Source of the DNA: Kaistella sp.
GTDB lineage: Bacteria; Bacteroidota; Bacteroidia; Flavobacteriales; Weeksellaceae
Direction of reading: 5' to 3'
DNA: 64,000 nucleotides
NCBI GenBank assembly: GCA_019459085.1
Contig: JAIBEW010000027.1
Location: 1-64,000, forward strand
The position numbers and the translations under genes are program-made. This document shows positions 52,067 through 60,709 of the stretch, in pieces. The notes beneath the pieces are model-generated. The model searched no databases and was not told the origin of the DNA. It was given only the letters and a program-made list of their open reading frames with translations. Position 1 is the first letter of the stretch. Each line of letters starts with the position of its first letter.

Positions 52067-52993
52067 TTGAAAGGACGCATCACCAAATCTACGGGAAGCT
52101 GGTATCAGGTTCTGGATTCAGACAACGGTAAGTTTTATGAAGCCCGGATCCGCGGAAAATTTAAACTGATTAAAACAAGGTTGACCAATCCGCTTGCAGT
52201 AGGCGATTTGGTGGAATTTTCCCTCGAACAGGATGATGTCGCGTGGATTACGAAGATTGAACCGCGGAAAAATTATCTGATCCGGAAATCGGTAAACCTG
52301 TCCAAAGAAGCCCATATCATTGCGTCGAACATTGATTTGGCTTGCTTTATTTATACGTTGAAACATCCCGAAACGTCACTTGGTTTTCTGGACCGGTTTC
52401 TGGCATGCTGCGAAGCGTACAATATCAAACCGCTGATTCTTTTCAATAAAATGGATGTCTTAAGCGAAGATGAAAAGGAAATTGTGGAGAATATTGAGGA
52501 TCTCTATCACCATATCGGTTATGAAACACTGGAAATTTCTTCCTATTCCAAAATGAATCTCGATACGCTTCAGGAAATGGTGAAAGATAAGATTTCGGTC
52601 TTTTTCGGACATTCAGGTAGTGGAAAATCCACTTTAGTCAATGCCTTTCAGCCCGATCTGAATATTAAAACCGCAGAAATTTCCGGTACGCATCTTAAAG
52701 GAAAACACACAACCACTTTTGCGCAGATGCATTTCTGGCATTTCGGCGGCAGTGTAATTGATACGCCGGGTGTGCGCGAATTTGCGATGATTGATGTAAC
52801 GAAGGAAGAAATTCAGCATTACTTCCCGGAAATTTTCCGGAAAAGAAAAGAATGCAAATTTCATAACTGCCTGCACCTGAACGAACCGAAATGTGCGGTA
52901 TTAGCAGCTATTGAAACGGGAGAGATCGAGGAAACACGGTATTCCACTTATCTTAAACTCATGGAGGAAGCAGACGAGAATGCTGAAAATTAA
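52067..52993 (+). CDS. rsgA: Ribosome small-subunit-dependent GTPase RsgA
   Basis: A 308-residue circularly permuted GTPase that aids late 30S maturation. The N-terminal OB fold (KGRITKSTGSWYQVLD) is followed by permuted G motifs: NKMD (G4), the P-loop GHSGSGKST (G1) and DTPGVRE (G3). The C-terminal zinc site is in CKFHNCLHLNEPKCAV. Translation starts at TTG (52067-52069), 2 bp after the aroG stop, so it is probably coupled to aroG. Confidence 0.95.
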   Translation: MKGRITKSTGSWYQVLDSDNGKFYEARIRGKFKLIKTRLTNPLAVGDLVEFSLEQDDVAWITKIEPRKNYLIRKSVNLSKEAHIIASNIDLACFIYTLKHPETSLGFLDRFLACCEAYNIKPLILFNKMDVLSEDEKEIVENIEDLYHHIGYETLEISSYSKMNLDTLQEMVKDKISVFFGHSGSGKSTLVNAFQPDLNIKTAEISGTHLKGKHTTTFAQMHFWHFGGSVIDTPGVREFAMIDVTKEEIQHYFPEIFRKRKECKFHNCLHLNEPKCAVLAAIETGEIEETRYSTYLKLMEEADENAEN

Positions 52994-52996
52994 AAA

Positions 52997-53014
52997 ACCC
53001 AGCCGAAGCTGGGT
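52997..53014. terminator. Hairpin after rsgA
   Basis: ACCCAGC (52997-53003) pairs with GCTGGGT (53008-53014), loop CGAA. Only A residues follow on the plus strand, so it may act as an mRNA 3' stabiliser or as a minus-strand terminator and not as a classical plus-strand terminator. Confidence 0.45.
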
Positions 53015-53028
53015 AAAAACTAATAACC

Positions 53029-53115
53029 ATGAAAACTCAAATTAAACATGAGAATCATAATCTTATTTGCAACTACTGTGCCAAAAACAAATTAAGGGCA
53101 CTTTATTTTTTATGA
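53029..53115 (+). CDS. Possible 28-residue CxxC peptide
   Basis: An ATG-started frame (MKTQIKHENHNL, then ICNYCAKNKLRALYFL) between the rsgA hairpin and ndk. The CxxC and the stem-loop immediately before it suggest either a small zinc-binding peptide or a conserved non-coding element. There is no direct proof of translation. Confidence 0.25.
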   Translation: MKTQIKHENHNLICNYCAKNKLRALYFL

Positions 53116-53133
53116 AAGGTCGAAAACATTTTG

Positions 53134-53141
53134 TACTTTTG
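53134..53141 (+). promoter_or_regulatory. Promoter box of ndk
   Basis: TACTTTTG fits TAnnTTTG and lies 22 nt upstream of the ndk ATG. Confidence 0.6.
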
Positions 53142-53163
53142 CGCCATCAAAAAAGATTAATAT

Positions 53164-53583
53164 ATGTCAGGTAAAATTACATTCACCATGATCAAGCCGG
53201 ATGCTGTTGCAGACGGTCACATTGGTGCTATTTTAGGAAAAATCGCAGAAGCAGGTTTTAAAATCAAAGCCATGAAGCTGACTCAGCTAACCGTTGCCGA
53301 TGCTCAGAAATTTTATGAAGTTCACGCCGAAAGACCTTTTTACGGGGAATTGGTTGATTTCATGAGTTCAGGACCTATCGTTGCAGCTGTTCTGGAAAAA
53401 GACAATGCTATTGAAGAATTCAGAACGCTGATCGGGGCTACAAATCCTGCCGATGCTGCTGAAGGAACCATCAGAAAAATGTTTGCAAGAAGCATTGGTG
53501 AAAACGCTGTTCACGGATCTGATTCCGATGAAAACGCTTTAATTGAAGCCAATTTTCATTTTGCAGGAAGAGAAATTTTCTAG
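53164..53583 (+). CDS. ndk: Nucleoside-diphosphate kinase
   Basis: A 139-residue enzyme that balances NTP and dNTP pools by ping-pong transfer through a phosphohistidine. The catalytic His is in [10 protein letters not shown] (about residue 117), and [19 protein letters not shown] and MSSGPIVA are conserved. Length is typical. It has its own promoter and terminator. Confidence 0.97.
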   Translation: MSGKITFTMIKPDAVADGHIGAILGKIAEAGFKIKAMKLTQLTVADAQKFYEVHAERPFYGELVDFMSSGPIVAAVLEKDNAIEEFRTLIGATNPADAAEGTIRKMFARSIGENAVHGSDSDENALIEANFHFAGREIF

Positions 53584-53606
53584 TCAACTGAAATTACAGA
53601 TAACAA

Positions 53607-53635
53607 AAAGTCCCGGAGTTTCCGGGACTTTTTTG
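53607..53635 (+). terminator. Terminator of ndk
   Basis: AAAGTCCCGGA (53607-53617) pairs perfectly with TCCGGGACTTT (53621-53631), loop GTT, followed by a T run. Confidence 0.9.
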
Positions 53636-53662
53636 CTTAAATGGCTTCAAAGATTTCTACAT

Positions 53663-54313
53663 CTATATTTTCAGCAGCTCAATGGTCCGCTCCGGATTTT
53701 CAGAGGAAAAAACAGCGTTCCCCGCAACCAGAACATCTGCACCGGCTTCGAAAAGTTTCGCGGCGTTTTCCATATTTACACCGCCGTCAATCTGGATCAA
53801 TGCGGTGGAATTGTTGGAAAGAATGAGATCCTTGGTTTCTGCTATTTTCTTATAGGTATTTTCAATAAATTTCTGTCCGCCAAATCCGGGATTCACGCTC
53901 ATCAGCAACACAAGATCCACATCGGCAATAATATCTTCAAGCATCAGAACGGGCGTGGCAGGATTCAGCACAACTCCGGCTTTCGCTCCTTTGTCCTGAA
54001 TTAAATTGATGACACGGTGCAGGTGTGTACAGGCTTCATAATGAACTGAAACCAGATCTGCGCCCATACTGATGAATTCTTCCACATATTTTTCCGGCTC
54101 CACGATCATCAGGTGAACATCCACGAACTTTTTAGCGTGTTGCTGAACGGTCTTCATCACCGGAAATCCGAAGGAAATATTCGGCACAAAGCGGCCGTCC
54201 ATCACATCAATATGAAGCCAGTCGGCCTGTGAACGGTTAAGCATTTCGATATCTCTTTCCAGATTTCCGAAATCTGCGGACAGCAGGGAAGGAGCGATAA
54301 GTTTTGTTTTCAT
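53663..54313 (-). CDS. rpe: Ribulose-phosphate 3-epimerase
   Basis: A 216-residue TIM-barrel metalloenzyme that interconverts ribulose-5-P and xylulose-5-P. Motifs: APSLLSADFGNLERDI, HIDVMDGRFVPNISFG, VHLMIVEPEKYV, VNPGFGGQKFI and QIDGGVNMENAAK hold the metal-binding His/Asp residues. Length is typical. It lies downstream of the M42 peptidase gene on the same strand, 36 bp apart. Confidence 0.96.
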   Translation of the reverse strand: MKTKLIAPSLLSADFGNLERDIEMLNRSQADWLHIDVMDGRFVPNISFGFPVMKTVQQHAKKFVDVHLMIVEPEKYVEEFISMGADLVSVHYEACTHLHRVINLIQDKGAKAGVVLNPATPVLMLEDIIADVDLVLLMSVNPGFGGQKFIENTYKKIAETKDLILSNNSTALIQIDGGVNMENAAKLFEAGADVLVAGNAVFSSENPERTIELLKI

Positions 54314-54349
54314 TTTTATTCTTTACTCTTTATTCTTTTTTGAAGGCTC

Positions 54350-55426
54350 TTAATGGTATTTCAGATTCATATCCGGTTTAATTTTCAGCAGCGTTTCATA
54401 AATCAATTGTATCACGTTGGAAACATCTTCCTTCGAAACCATTTCTACGGTCGTATGCATATATCTTAATGGAAGTGAAATCAATGCTGAAGGCACTCCG
54501 CCGTTGGAATGCGCAAAAACATCCGTGTCGGTTCCCGTTGCCCGGCTCGCCGCCGCTCTCTGGAAAGGGATTTTTTTGATTTTTGCCGTCTCCACGATGA
54601 GTTCGCGGATGATGTGATGCACACTTGGTGCAAAGAAAATGACAGGACCGTCGCCACATTTCTGGTCGCCTTCTTTTTTCTTTTCGATCATCGGTGTAGT
54701 GGTATCATGGGTCACATCGGTAATGATGGCAATATTGGGCTTGATGGTATCGGCAATCATATCAGCACCGTAAAGTCCGACTTCTTCCTGAACCGAATTG
54801 GTAATGTACAGACCAAATGGAAGTTTCTTTTTATTCTCTTTTAAAAGTCTTGCAACTTCAGCAATCATAAATCCGCCGATGCGGTTGTCGAGTGCTCTGC
54901 AGACAAAATAACGGTCATTGAGTTCAAAAAACTCGTCGGGATAGGTGATCATACAACCCACAAAAATCCCCATTTCTTCAACCTCTACTTTCTTAGTCGC
55001 ACCGCAATCGATAAAAATATTTTCGAGTTTAGGAACCGGCTCATCAGAATTCACGCCTCTTGTATGGATTGCAGGCCAGCCGAAAACGCCTTTTACAACG
55101 CCTTTCTCACCGTGAATATGCACGACTTTCGAAGGAGCAATCATTTGGTCGGATCCGCCGTTTCTGATCACATAAATTAAACCCTCATCGGTGATATAGT
55201 TCACGTACCAGGAGATTTCATCAGCGTGCGCTTCAATGACCACTTTAAACTCTGCGTCCGGATTGATGACGCCGTAACAGGTTCCGTAATGATCAAATTC
55301 TACCTGATCTACGTAGTTTTTAACATAATCCATCCAGATTTTCTGACCTGCATGTTCGTAACCTGTTGGCGAGGCGGTATTTAAGTATTCTTCTAAAAAC
55401 TTTATGGATTTTTTTTCTAGTTTCAT
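54350..55426 (-). CDS. M42-family metallo-aminopeptidase
   Basis: A 358-residue cytosolic aminopeptidase of the M42 group (TET/FrvX-like). Metal ligands appear as EAHADEIS, DCGA, and the QEEVGLYGAD motif with the general base; THDTTTP and RAAASRATGTDTD follow, then the C-terminal LRYMHTTVEM with the last metal-binding His. Such enzymes trim peptides as large oligomers. It is the first gene of a two-gene unit with rpe. Confidence 0.93.
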   Translation of the reverse strand: MKLEKKSIKFLEEYLNTASPTGYEHAGQKIWMDYVKNYVDQVEFDHYGTCYGVINPDAEFKVVIEAHADEISWYVNYITDEGLIYVIRNGGSDQMIAPSKVVHIHGEKGVVKGVFGWPAIHTRGVNSDEPVPKLENIFIDCGATKKVEVEEMGIFVGCMITYPDEFFELNDRYFVCRALDNRIGGFMIAEVARLLKENKKKLPFGLYITNSVQEEVGLYGADMIADTIKPNIAIITDVTHDTTTPMIEKKKEGDQKCGDGPVIFFAPSVHHIIRELIVETAKIKKIPFQRAAASRATGTDTDVFAHSNGGVPSALISLPLRYMHTTVEMVSKEDVSNVIQLIYETLLKIKPDMNLKYH

Positions 55427-55464
55427 AAAAAAGGAATGATTTTTGACGTTTTTATTGGATTTTA

Positions 55465-56181
55465 ATGAAGGTAAAAGTAATGAAATTTAACAAAGTATTC
55501 TTAATATTCTTTCTGTTTTTAGGCTTCCTTTTCTACGCTCAGGATACGATTTCAGTAAAATCCCTGAGTCAGTATCCACCTGAACTTCTTAGAACTGACG
55601 AATACGGAAACAAGTATTATTACGACGAAGCACAGAGAGCAAAAATTTACGAGATAGACGGCGAAACCATAGTAATAATGGACCAGCTGGTACTCCTCAA
55701 TAAACCCCGTTTCAACAACCAACTCGACAGAAACTACTATTACTTCCTCAACAAAAAACTTTCCCGCGTTTACCCTCTTTTTTTAAAGGCATTGGAACAG
55801 TACACCGCAATGCAGGCCCAATTGGCTAAACTGGATCGGGCCTCACAGAAAAATTACGCAAGAGAGCAGCAGAAAATGCTGGCCGATCAATACGAAGCCC
55901 AGCTTCGTGATTTAACCACTACTGAAGGGCAGATTTTTGCAAAACTCATGGACCGGGCGACCGGAAAAACGGTTTTTGTCATCATCAAAGAACTGCGCGG
56001 CGGCTGGAGCGCTTTCTGGTGGAATGTTAAAGGAAACATCGCCAATGTGGACATTAAAATCCCATATAATCCTCATGTTAACCGTACCGATGAATATCTA
56101 GAATCTTTGCTGCAAAGCAACTGGAATGCAGGTTATCTGCAACCGTATCCTGGCTATATGACTTTTAAAATTAAAAAATAA
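55465..56181 (+). CDS. DUF4294-family protein
   Basis: A 238-residue secreted protein with a signal peptide (residues 1-25, cut near FYAQ); start may also be ATG 55480 (MKFNKVFL). The DUF4294 domain is seen in RNYYYFLNKKLSRVYPLFL, a helical KLDRASQKNYAREQQK segment and GQIFAKLMDRATGKTVFVIIKELRGGW. The family is confined to Bacteroidota with unknown role. Its stop is directly followed by the nuclease gene ATG. Confidence 0.88.
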   Translation: MKVKVMKFNKVFLIFFLFLGFLFYAQDTISVKSLSQYPPELLRTDEYGNKYYYDEAQRAKIYEIDGETIVIMDQLVLLNKPRFNNQLDRNYYYFLNKKLSRVYPLFLKALEQYTAMQAQLAKLDRASQKNYAREQQKMLADQYEAQLRDLTTTEGQIFAKLMDRATGKTVFVIIKELRGGWSAFWWNVKGNIANVDIKIPYNPHVNRTDEYLESLLQSNWNAGYLQPYPGYMTFKIKK

Positions 56182-56976
56182 ATGAACAGAATTTTTTCAA
56201 ACACTCTCATTCTCCTTTTCTTACTGAGTTTCAATTTCGCATATTCATGGGGAACCACAGGTCACCGCGTTGTTGCAGAAATTGCACAAAACCATCTTAC
56301 GGCAAAAGCAAAAAGAAATCTGAAAAAACTGATCGGAGATCAGAAACTTGCTTATTGGGCAAACTGGCCCGATCATATTAAGTCTGATACAACAGGAGTG
56401 TGGAAGGTCACCGACAAATGGCATTATGTGAACATCAATCCGCAGCCGAATTTCAAAATGTTCTCAGACAGTCTGCAGGCGCAGAAATCCCCTAATCTTT
56501 ATACCCAGATTAAGGCACTTGGTGAACAGATTAAAAATAAAAACGCAACCAAACAGGATCGGGAAGTGGCGCTGCGCTTTCTCATTCATCTGATGGGCGA
56601 TGCTGCACAGCCGATGCATGTCGGGAAGGCAAACGATTTGGGCGGAAACAGAATTAAACTCAAGTTTTTTGGGGATAACACCAATCTTCATTCCCTTTGG
56701 GATTCCAAACTGGTAGATTTTCAGAACTACAGTTTTACCGAATATTCCGGAGTACTGGATGTAAAATCTAAAGACGAAGTAAAAAATATTCAGGCCGGAA
56801 CGCTGGAGGAATGGCTTTACGACAGCCAGAAAATGGCCAATAGAATTTATTCGAATTCGAAGAGTGAAGCCTCTTATTCCTACGATTACAATTATAAATT
56901 CCAGCCTTTGCTCGAACGGCAGCTGTTGTACGGCGGTCTAAGACTTGCCAAAATGCTGAATGAAATTTTACAGTAA
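56182..56976 (+). CDS. S1/P1-type zinc nuclease
   Basis: A 264-residue secreted nuclease. The signal peptide ends at residue 22, leaving Trp23 as the N-terminal zinc ligand, as in P1 nuclease. Other ligands: His28, Asp64, His81, His136, Asp140, His146, His170 and Asp174, so the trinuclear zinc site is complete. It probably cleaves single-stranded DNA or RNA outside the cytoplasm, for nutrient scavenging. It follows the DUF4294 gene without a gap and overlaps the convergent NUDIX gene by 9 bp. Confidence 0.93.
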   Translation: MNRIFSNTLILLFLLSFNFAYSWGTTGHRVVAEIAQNHLTAKAKRNLKKLIGDQKLAYWANWPDHIKSDTTGVWKVTDKWHYVNINPQPNFKMFSDSLQAQKSPNLYTQIKALGEQIKNKNATKQDREVALRFLIHLMGDAAQPMHVGKANDLGGNRIKLKFFGDNTNLHSLWDSKLVDFQNYSFTEYSGVLDVKSKDEVKNIQAGTLEEWLYDSQKMANRIYSNSKSEASYSYDYNYKFQPLLERQLLYGGLRLAKMLNEILQ

Positions 56977-57384
56977 CCGCTCTTTCAGTTTTTCAAAAGC
57001 GATCTGATCGATTGGCAGCGGAAACGGATTTTCGTTCGAGTCGATGGAAATCCATTCCGTTCTTTCGATGCAGGGATCAAGAATCATAAATTCATTCTCA
57101 TCAATAATTTCGGCGGTAAAATAAACGGTTAGAAGCTGTTCGTTCTCCCTGAATCTGGAAACCTGAAAATTTTCCTGGGTATATAAATGATCCAGGATTT
57201 TTATTTTTACGTTCAGTTCTTCTTCAAATTCCCGGTGAAGACAGTCGTGTATTCCTTCTCCGAATTCAAGGCCGCCACCCGGAAATTTCATCAGCGGTTC
57301 TCCGGCATATTCTTCAAAAAGGGTGAGGACTTTCCGGTCTTTTAAAACACAGGCATAAATCCGGACATTCAGTTTATCAATCAT
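56968..57384 (-). CDS. NUDIX hydrolase
   Basis: A 138-residue pyrophosphohydrolase. The Nudix box is GGGLEFGEGIHDCLHREFEE (about 36-55), complete with the catalytic REFEEE run. Substrate is unknown; small members hydrolyse nucleoside diphosphate derivatives such as oxidised nucleotides or sugar nucleotides. It converges with the S1/P1 gene and lies 39 bp downstream of mnmD, possibly in one transcript. Confidence 0.9.
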   Translation of the reverse strand: MIDKLNVRIYACVLKDRKVLTLFEEYAGEPLMKFPGGGLEFGEGIHDCLHREFEEELNVKIKILDHLYTQENFQVSRFRENEQLLTVYFTAEIIDENEFMILDPCIERTEWISIDSNENPFPLPIDQIAFEKLKERLL

Positions 57385-57423
57385 TATTATATGTTAATCA
57401 TCGCTAAAGATAAAAAATCCGGA

Positions 57424-58098
57424 TCACTTTTTTACCGCGTTAATCATTTCTCTTTTTCCGGGAGGACCGGGCTTTTTCTCAACCTCAAAATCGAGCGCCT
57501 GTAAAATCCTCCGGACGCTTCCTTTCGAGGAGTAGGTCGTGAGTAATGCATCTTTCTTCATTTTTTCCGCTACCATTTCAAAAAGTGGTTTTTCCCATAA
57601 ATCGGGCTGAACCCTCGCTCCGAAACAGTCGAAATACACCAGATCAATTGGCGGGAGCTGAATGTTCTTCAGTTCAAAAAAATCACTTTTGATTTTGGTC
57701 AGGTTAAAACCGGGTAATATTTCTACCGGAACCTCCCATTCCGCAGCATGAATCTGACGGTAAATATCGGCGGTCAATTCACTTTCAAAAAGGCTGCCGT
57801 AGCCCAATTCTGAAATTTCATAATCATTTATGGGATATTTCTCCAATGAAAAATAATTAATTTTATGATATTTATCAGTTTTTAAAAACTCATTAATTGT
57901 GACCAAAACATTCAGACCTGTTCCAAAACCGAGTTCTAAAATATTAATTTCATAATTTTTCATTAATATCAGTCCATTATCGATAAAGACATGTATCGCT
58001 TCCTGAAGGGCACCGTGATGGGAATGATAGCTCTCATTTAAATCATTGATAAACAATGTTTTACTGCCATCGTTTGTTATTTTAATCTCTCTTTTCAC
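57424..58098 (-). CDS. mnmD: MnmD tRNA U34 methyltransferase
   Basis: A 224-residue methyltransferase that finishes the 5-methylaminomethyl-2-thiouridine at the tRNA wobble base, converting aminomethyl to methylaminomethyl. Bacteroidota often lack the MnmC oxidase half, as here. Motifs: NESYHSHHGALQEAIHVFI, ILELGFGTGLNVL (SAM), DLVYFDCFGARVQPDLW and TYSSKGSVRR. A TTG at 58113 lies inside the TAAATTTG promoter box (58111-58118, minus), so the GTG at 58098 (MKREIKITND) is the likelier start. Confidence 0.92.
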   Translation of the reverse strand: MKREIKITNDGSKTLFINDLNESYHSHHGALQEAIHVFIDNGLILMKNYEINILELGFGTGLNVLVTINEFLKTDKYHKINYFSLEKYPINDYEISELGYGSLFESELTADIYRQIHAAEWEVPVEILPGFNLTKIKSDFFELKNIQLPPIDLVYFDCFGARVQPDLWEKPLFEMVAEKMKKDALLTTYSSKGSVRRILQALDFEVEKKPGPPGKREMINAVKK

Positions 58099-58149
58099 GC
58101 TATTTTTGTTCAAATTTAATCTAAAATTTTTATATTAAAAAAATTATAT

Positions 58150-58157
58150 TAAATTTG
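58150..58157 (+). promoter_or_regulatory. Promoter box of ilvE
   Basis: TAAATTTG matches TAnnTTTG and lies 25 nt before the ilvE ATG. Confidence 0.65.
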
Positions 58158-58182
58158 TAGAACATCATAAAAATTTTTAAAA

Positions 58183-59256
58183 ATGATAATTCAAAAATCA
58201 GAAAACCCAAGAATTTCCAGTTTCGATCCAAACAACTTTTCATTTGGAAATACATTCATAGATCACATGGTGATCTGCGAATTTGAAGACGGGAAATGGG
58301 GTGAGGTTAAGTTGGTGCCGTACGGTCCGCTGCCTTTTTCGCCTGCAATGATGGGCGTAAATTACGGTCAGGCATGTTTTGAGGGAATGAAGGCTTATAA
58401 AGATAAAGACGGTGAAGTTTTTTTATTCAGGCCCGAAAAGAATTTTGAGCGAATCAACAAATCGGCAGCACGTCTTGCCATACCGGAAGTAACAAAAGAA
58501 ATGTTTATCGACGGTTTGAATGCACTGGTAAACCTTGACCGTGCATGGATTCCGCAGGGTGAAGGCATGTCATTATATATCCGTCCGCTTATTTTTGCTA
58601 CGGAAGAAGCGCTAAAAGCGAAGATATCCAGCAAATATATGTTTGCCATCGTAGCTACACCGGCGAAAAGCTATTACACAGAGCCGGTTTCTGTTAAAAT
58701 CTCTGATTTTTATTCAAGAGCGGCGAGTGGCGGAGTTGGATCTGCCAAAGCAGCCGGAAACTATGCGGCTTCTTTCTACCCGACGCAACTTGCGAACGAA
58801 GAAGGCTACGAACAGATCATCTGGACCGATGATGCAACTCACGAATATTTCGAGGAAAGCGGAACGATGAATGTTTTTGTAAGAATCAACGACACGATTT
58901 ATACGCCACCGACTTCAGAAAAAATCCTCGATGGTATTACGCGGGACAGTTTTATTCAGCTGGCCAAAAAACGAGGAATTGAATTAAAAGTAGAGCCTGT
59001 TTCAGTAAAACAAGTTGTGGAAGCCCATAAAGACGGAAGTCTGAAAGAAGTTTGGGGAGTAGGAACAGCCGTTGTAACGAGTGTTTTTAAAGCACTGGGT
59101 TACAAAGGAGAGAAGCTGCAGCTTCCGCTTTTATCACTTGAAGAAAGTTTTGCACTTTCACTTCAGAAAGATCTGGTTGATATCCAGACCAACAATGCAG
59201 AAGACCCTTTCGGCTGGAGAGTTTTGGTTAAAAATGAAATTCTGGAAACAGTTTAA
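58183..59256 (+). CDS. ilvE: Branched-chain amino-acid aminotransferase
   Basis: A 357-residue class IV PLP aminotransferase acting on Leu, Ile and Val and their 2-oxo acids. The PLP lysine is in GGVGSAKAAGNYAAS (about residue 190). Other marks are YGQACFEGMKAY, LFRPEKNFER, EESGTMNVFV and LDGITRDSF. Length fits the group II enzymes of Bacteroidota. It has its own promoter and terminator and is divergent from mnmD. Confidence 0.96.
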   Translation: MIIQKSENPRISSFDPNNFSFGNTFIDHMVICEFEDGKWGEVKLVPYGPLPFSPAMMGVNYGQACFEGMKAYKDKDGEVFLFRPEKNFERINKSAARLAIPEVTKEMFIDGLNALVNLDRAWIPQGEGMSLYIRPLIFATEEALKAKISSKYMFAIVATPAKSYYTEPVSVKISDFYSRAASGGVGSAKAAGNYAASFYPTQLANEEGYEQIIWTDDATHEYFEESGTMNVFVRINDTIYTPPTSEKILDGITRDSFIQLAKKRGIELKVEPVSVKQVVEAHKDGSLKEVWGVGTAVVTSVFKALGYKGEKLQLPLLSLEESFALSLQKDLVDIQTNNAEDPFGWRVLVKNEILETV

Positions 59257-59270
59257 AACCGCTTAAAATA

Positions 59271-59301
59271 AAAAAAGCCGGATTGTTTTCCGGCTTTTTT
59301 T
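59271..59301 (+). terminator. Terminator of ilvE
   Basis: AAAAAAGCCGGA (59271-59282) pairs with TCCGGCTTTTTT (59289-59300), loop TTGTTT, followed by more T. Confidence 0.9.
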
Positions 59302-59361
59302 GCTTTTATATGTTAGGTTAAATCCGTATTTTCGCCACAGTTTTAAAGAAAATTTTAACCT

Positions 59362-60441
59362 ATGAATTTTAAAAAGAATATAATTTTAGCTCTGGCGAGT
59401 GTTTCACTGCTGAGCTGTACCCCAATTTATAAAAAAATGAATGTAGACAAAGAAACTTATGAAGGTCTGAACGACGGCCTTTATGCAAATCTTCAGACTT
59501 CAAAAGGAAATCTGATTGTTAAATTTGAAGATAAGAAATCACCGGTAACCGTTGCCAATTTCATTGGTCTTGCTGAAGGTAAGATTGAGAACAAAGCGAA
59601 AGCAAAAGGAGTTCCTTTTTATGACGGCACCATCTTCCACAGAGTCATTAAGGATTTTATGATTCAGGGAGGCGATCCTAAAGGAACAGGAATGGGTGAT
59701 CCGGGTTATAAATTCGATGACGAAAAGAATGACCTGCAGCACACCGGCAAAGGAATTCTGTCGATGGCCAACTCAGGACCGAATTCAAACGGTTCCCAGT
59801 TTTTCATTACTGAAATTGCCACTCCTTGGTTAGACGGTAAGCACACCATTTTCGGCAAGGTTGTGAAAGGTGATGATGTAATTGATGCCATTGCCAACGT
59901 TGAAAAAGGCGCTCAGGACAAACCGAAAACCGATATCGTTCTGGAGAAAGTTTTGATCTTCAGCAAAGGCGACGCATACAAAGGTTACGACGCTGCAAAA
60001 CTCTTCAACGAAGGGAAAGATAAAATTGCTGCCAATAACAAAGCGCAGGCTCAAAAAGCAGAAGCCGAAGCAGCGAAAAAACTAGAAGACCTGAAAGCAG
60101 AAATGCAGACAACCGCTTCAGGACTGATGTATAAAATCACCAAAAAAGGTTCAGGAAAAAAAGCGGAGAAAGGCAATACTGTTGCAGTTCATTACGCCGG
60201 AAAACTGACCAATGGAACTGAGTTCGACAATTCCTTCAAAAGAGGAGAGCCGCTTGAATTTCCTGTAGGAACAGGTCAGGTGATCAAAGGATGGGACGAA
60301 GGAATTATTCTTCTGAACGAAGGCGACCAGGCAACATTCCTGATTCCGTCTGATTTGGGTTACGGAGCAAGAGGAGCAGGTGGAGTAATCCCGCCAAAAG
60401 CATGGCTTATCTTCGAAGTGGAGCTTGTGAAAGTGAAATAG
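59362..60441 (+). CDS. Double peptidyl-prolyl isomerase: cyclophilin plus FKBP lipoprotein
   Basis: A 359-residue fusion of two unrelated isomerase folds. A lipobox (LLSC, Cys near 19) suggests anchoring to the outer or inner membrane. The cyclophilin domain (about 40-205) has FHRVIKDFMIQGGDPKGTGMG and SMANSGPNSNGSQFFIT; the FKBP domain (about 250-359) has VAVHYAGKLTNGTEFDNSF and VIKGWDEGIILLNEGDQATF with YGARGAGGVIPP. A charged Ala/Lys/Glu helix (about 215-250) links them. It should speed up prolyl-limited folding of envelope proteins, with the linker serving as a holding arm. Confidence 0.93.
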   Translation: MNFKKNIILALASVSLLSCTPIYKKMNVDKETYEGLNDGLYANLQTSKGNLIVKFEDKKSPVTVANFIGLAEGKIENKAKAKGVPFYDGTIFHRVIKDFMIQGGDPKGTGMGDPGYKFDDEKNDLQHTGKGILSMANSGPNSNGSQFFITEIATPWLDGKHTIFGKVVKGDDVIDAIANVEKGAQDKPKTDIVLEKVLIFSKGDAYKGYDAAKLFNEGKDKIAANNKAQAQKAEAEAAKKLEDLKAEMQTTASGLMYKITKKGSGKKAEKGNTVAVHYAGKLTNGTEFDNSFKRGEPLEFPVGTGQVIKGWDEGIILLNEGDQATFLIPSDLGYGARGAGGVIPPKAWLIFEVELVKVK

Positions 60442-60460
60442 TTGAAAAGGAATATAGAAC

Positions 60461-60490
60461 AAACGCATCTTTTAGAAGGTGCGTTTTTTT
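60461..60490 (+). terminator. Terminator of the isomerase gene
   Basis: AAACGCATCTT (60461-60471) pairs with AAGGTGCGTTT (60476-60486) with one G-U pair, loop TTAG, followed by T. Confidence 0.85.
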
Positions 60491-60594
60491 TGTAGAAGAG
60501 CCAAGACACAAGATATCAGAGGTTAAGGCAAAGCAAGAGCCAGGGCAAAAGTATAAAGTAAAAATCATCATGTAAGATGCAGGGTAAATCCAGG

Positions 60595-60702
60595 GCGTAA
60601 AGCTTATGGCTTATAGCCTACAGCCAGAACAAAGAGCCAAGGCAAAAGTAAAAAGAATCAGGTAAAAAGAGCGTAAAGCTTACGGCTTATAGCATACAGC
60701 CA
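60595..60702. repeat. Two 32-bp direct repeats and related motifs
   Basis: Copies at 60595-60626 and 60671-60702 agree at 30 of 32 positions (core GCGTAAAGCTTA...GGCTTATAGC). Each is preceded or followed by GAGCCAAGG/GAGCCAGGG-AAAAGT motifs (60526, 60634). Related inverted text lies at 43450-43480 and 10966-11000. No gene is supported in 60442-60709. Confidence 0.7.
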
Positions 60703-60709
60703 AAGCCAT

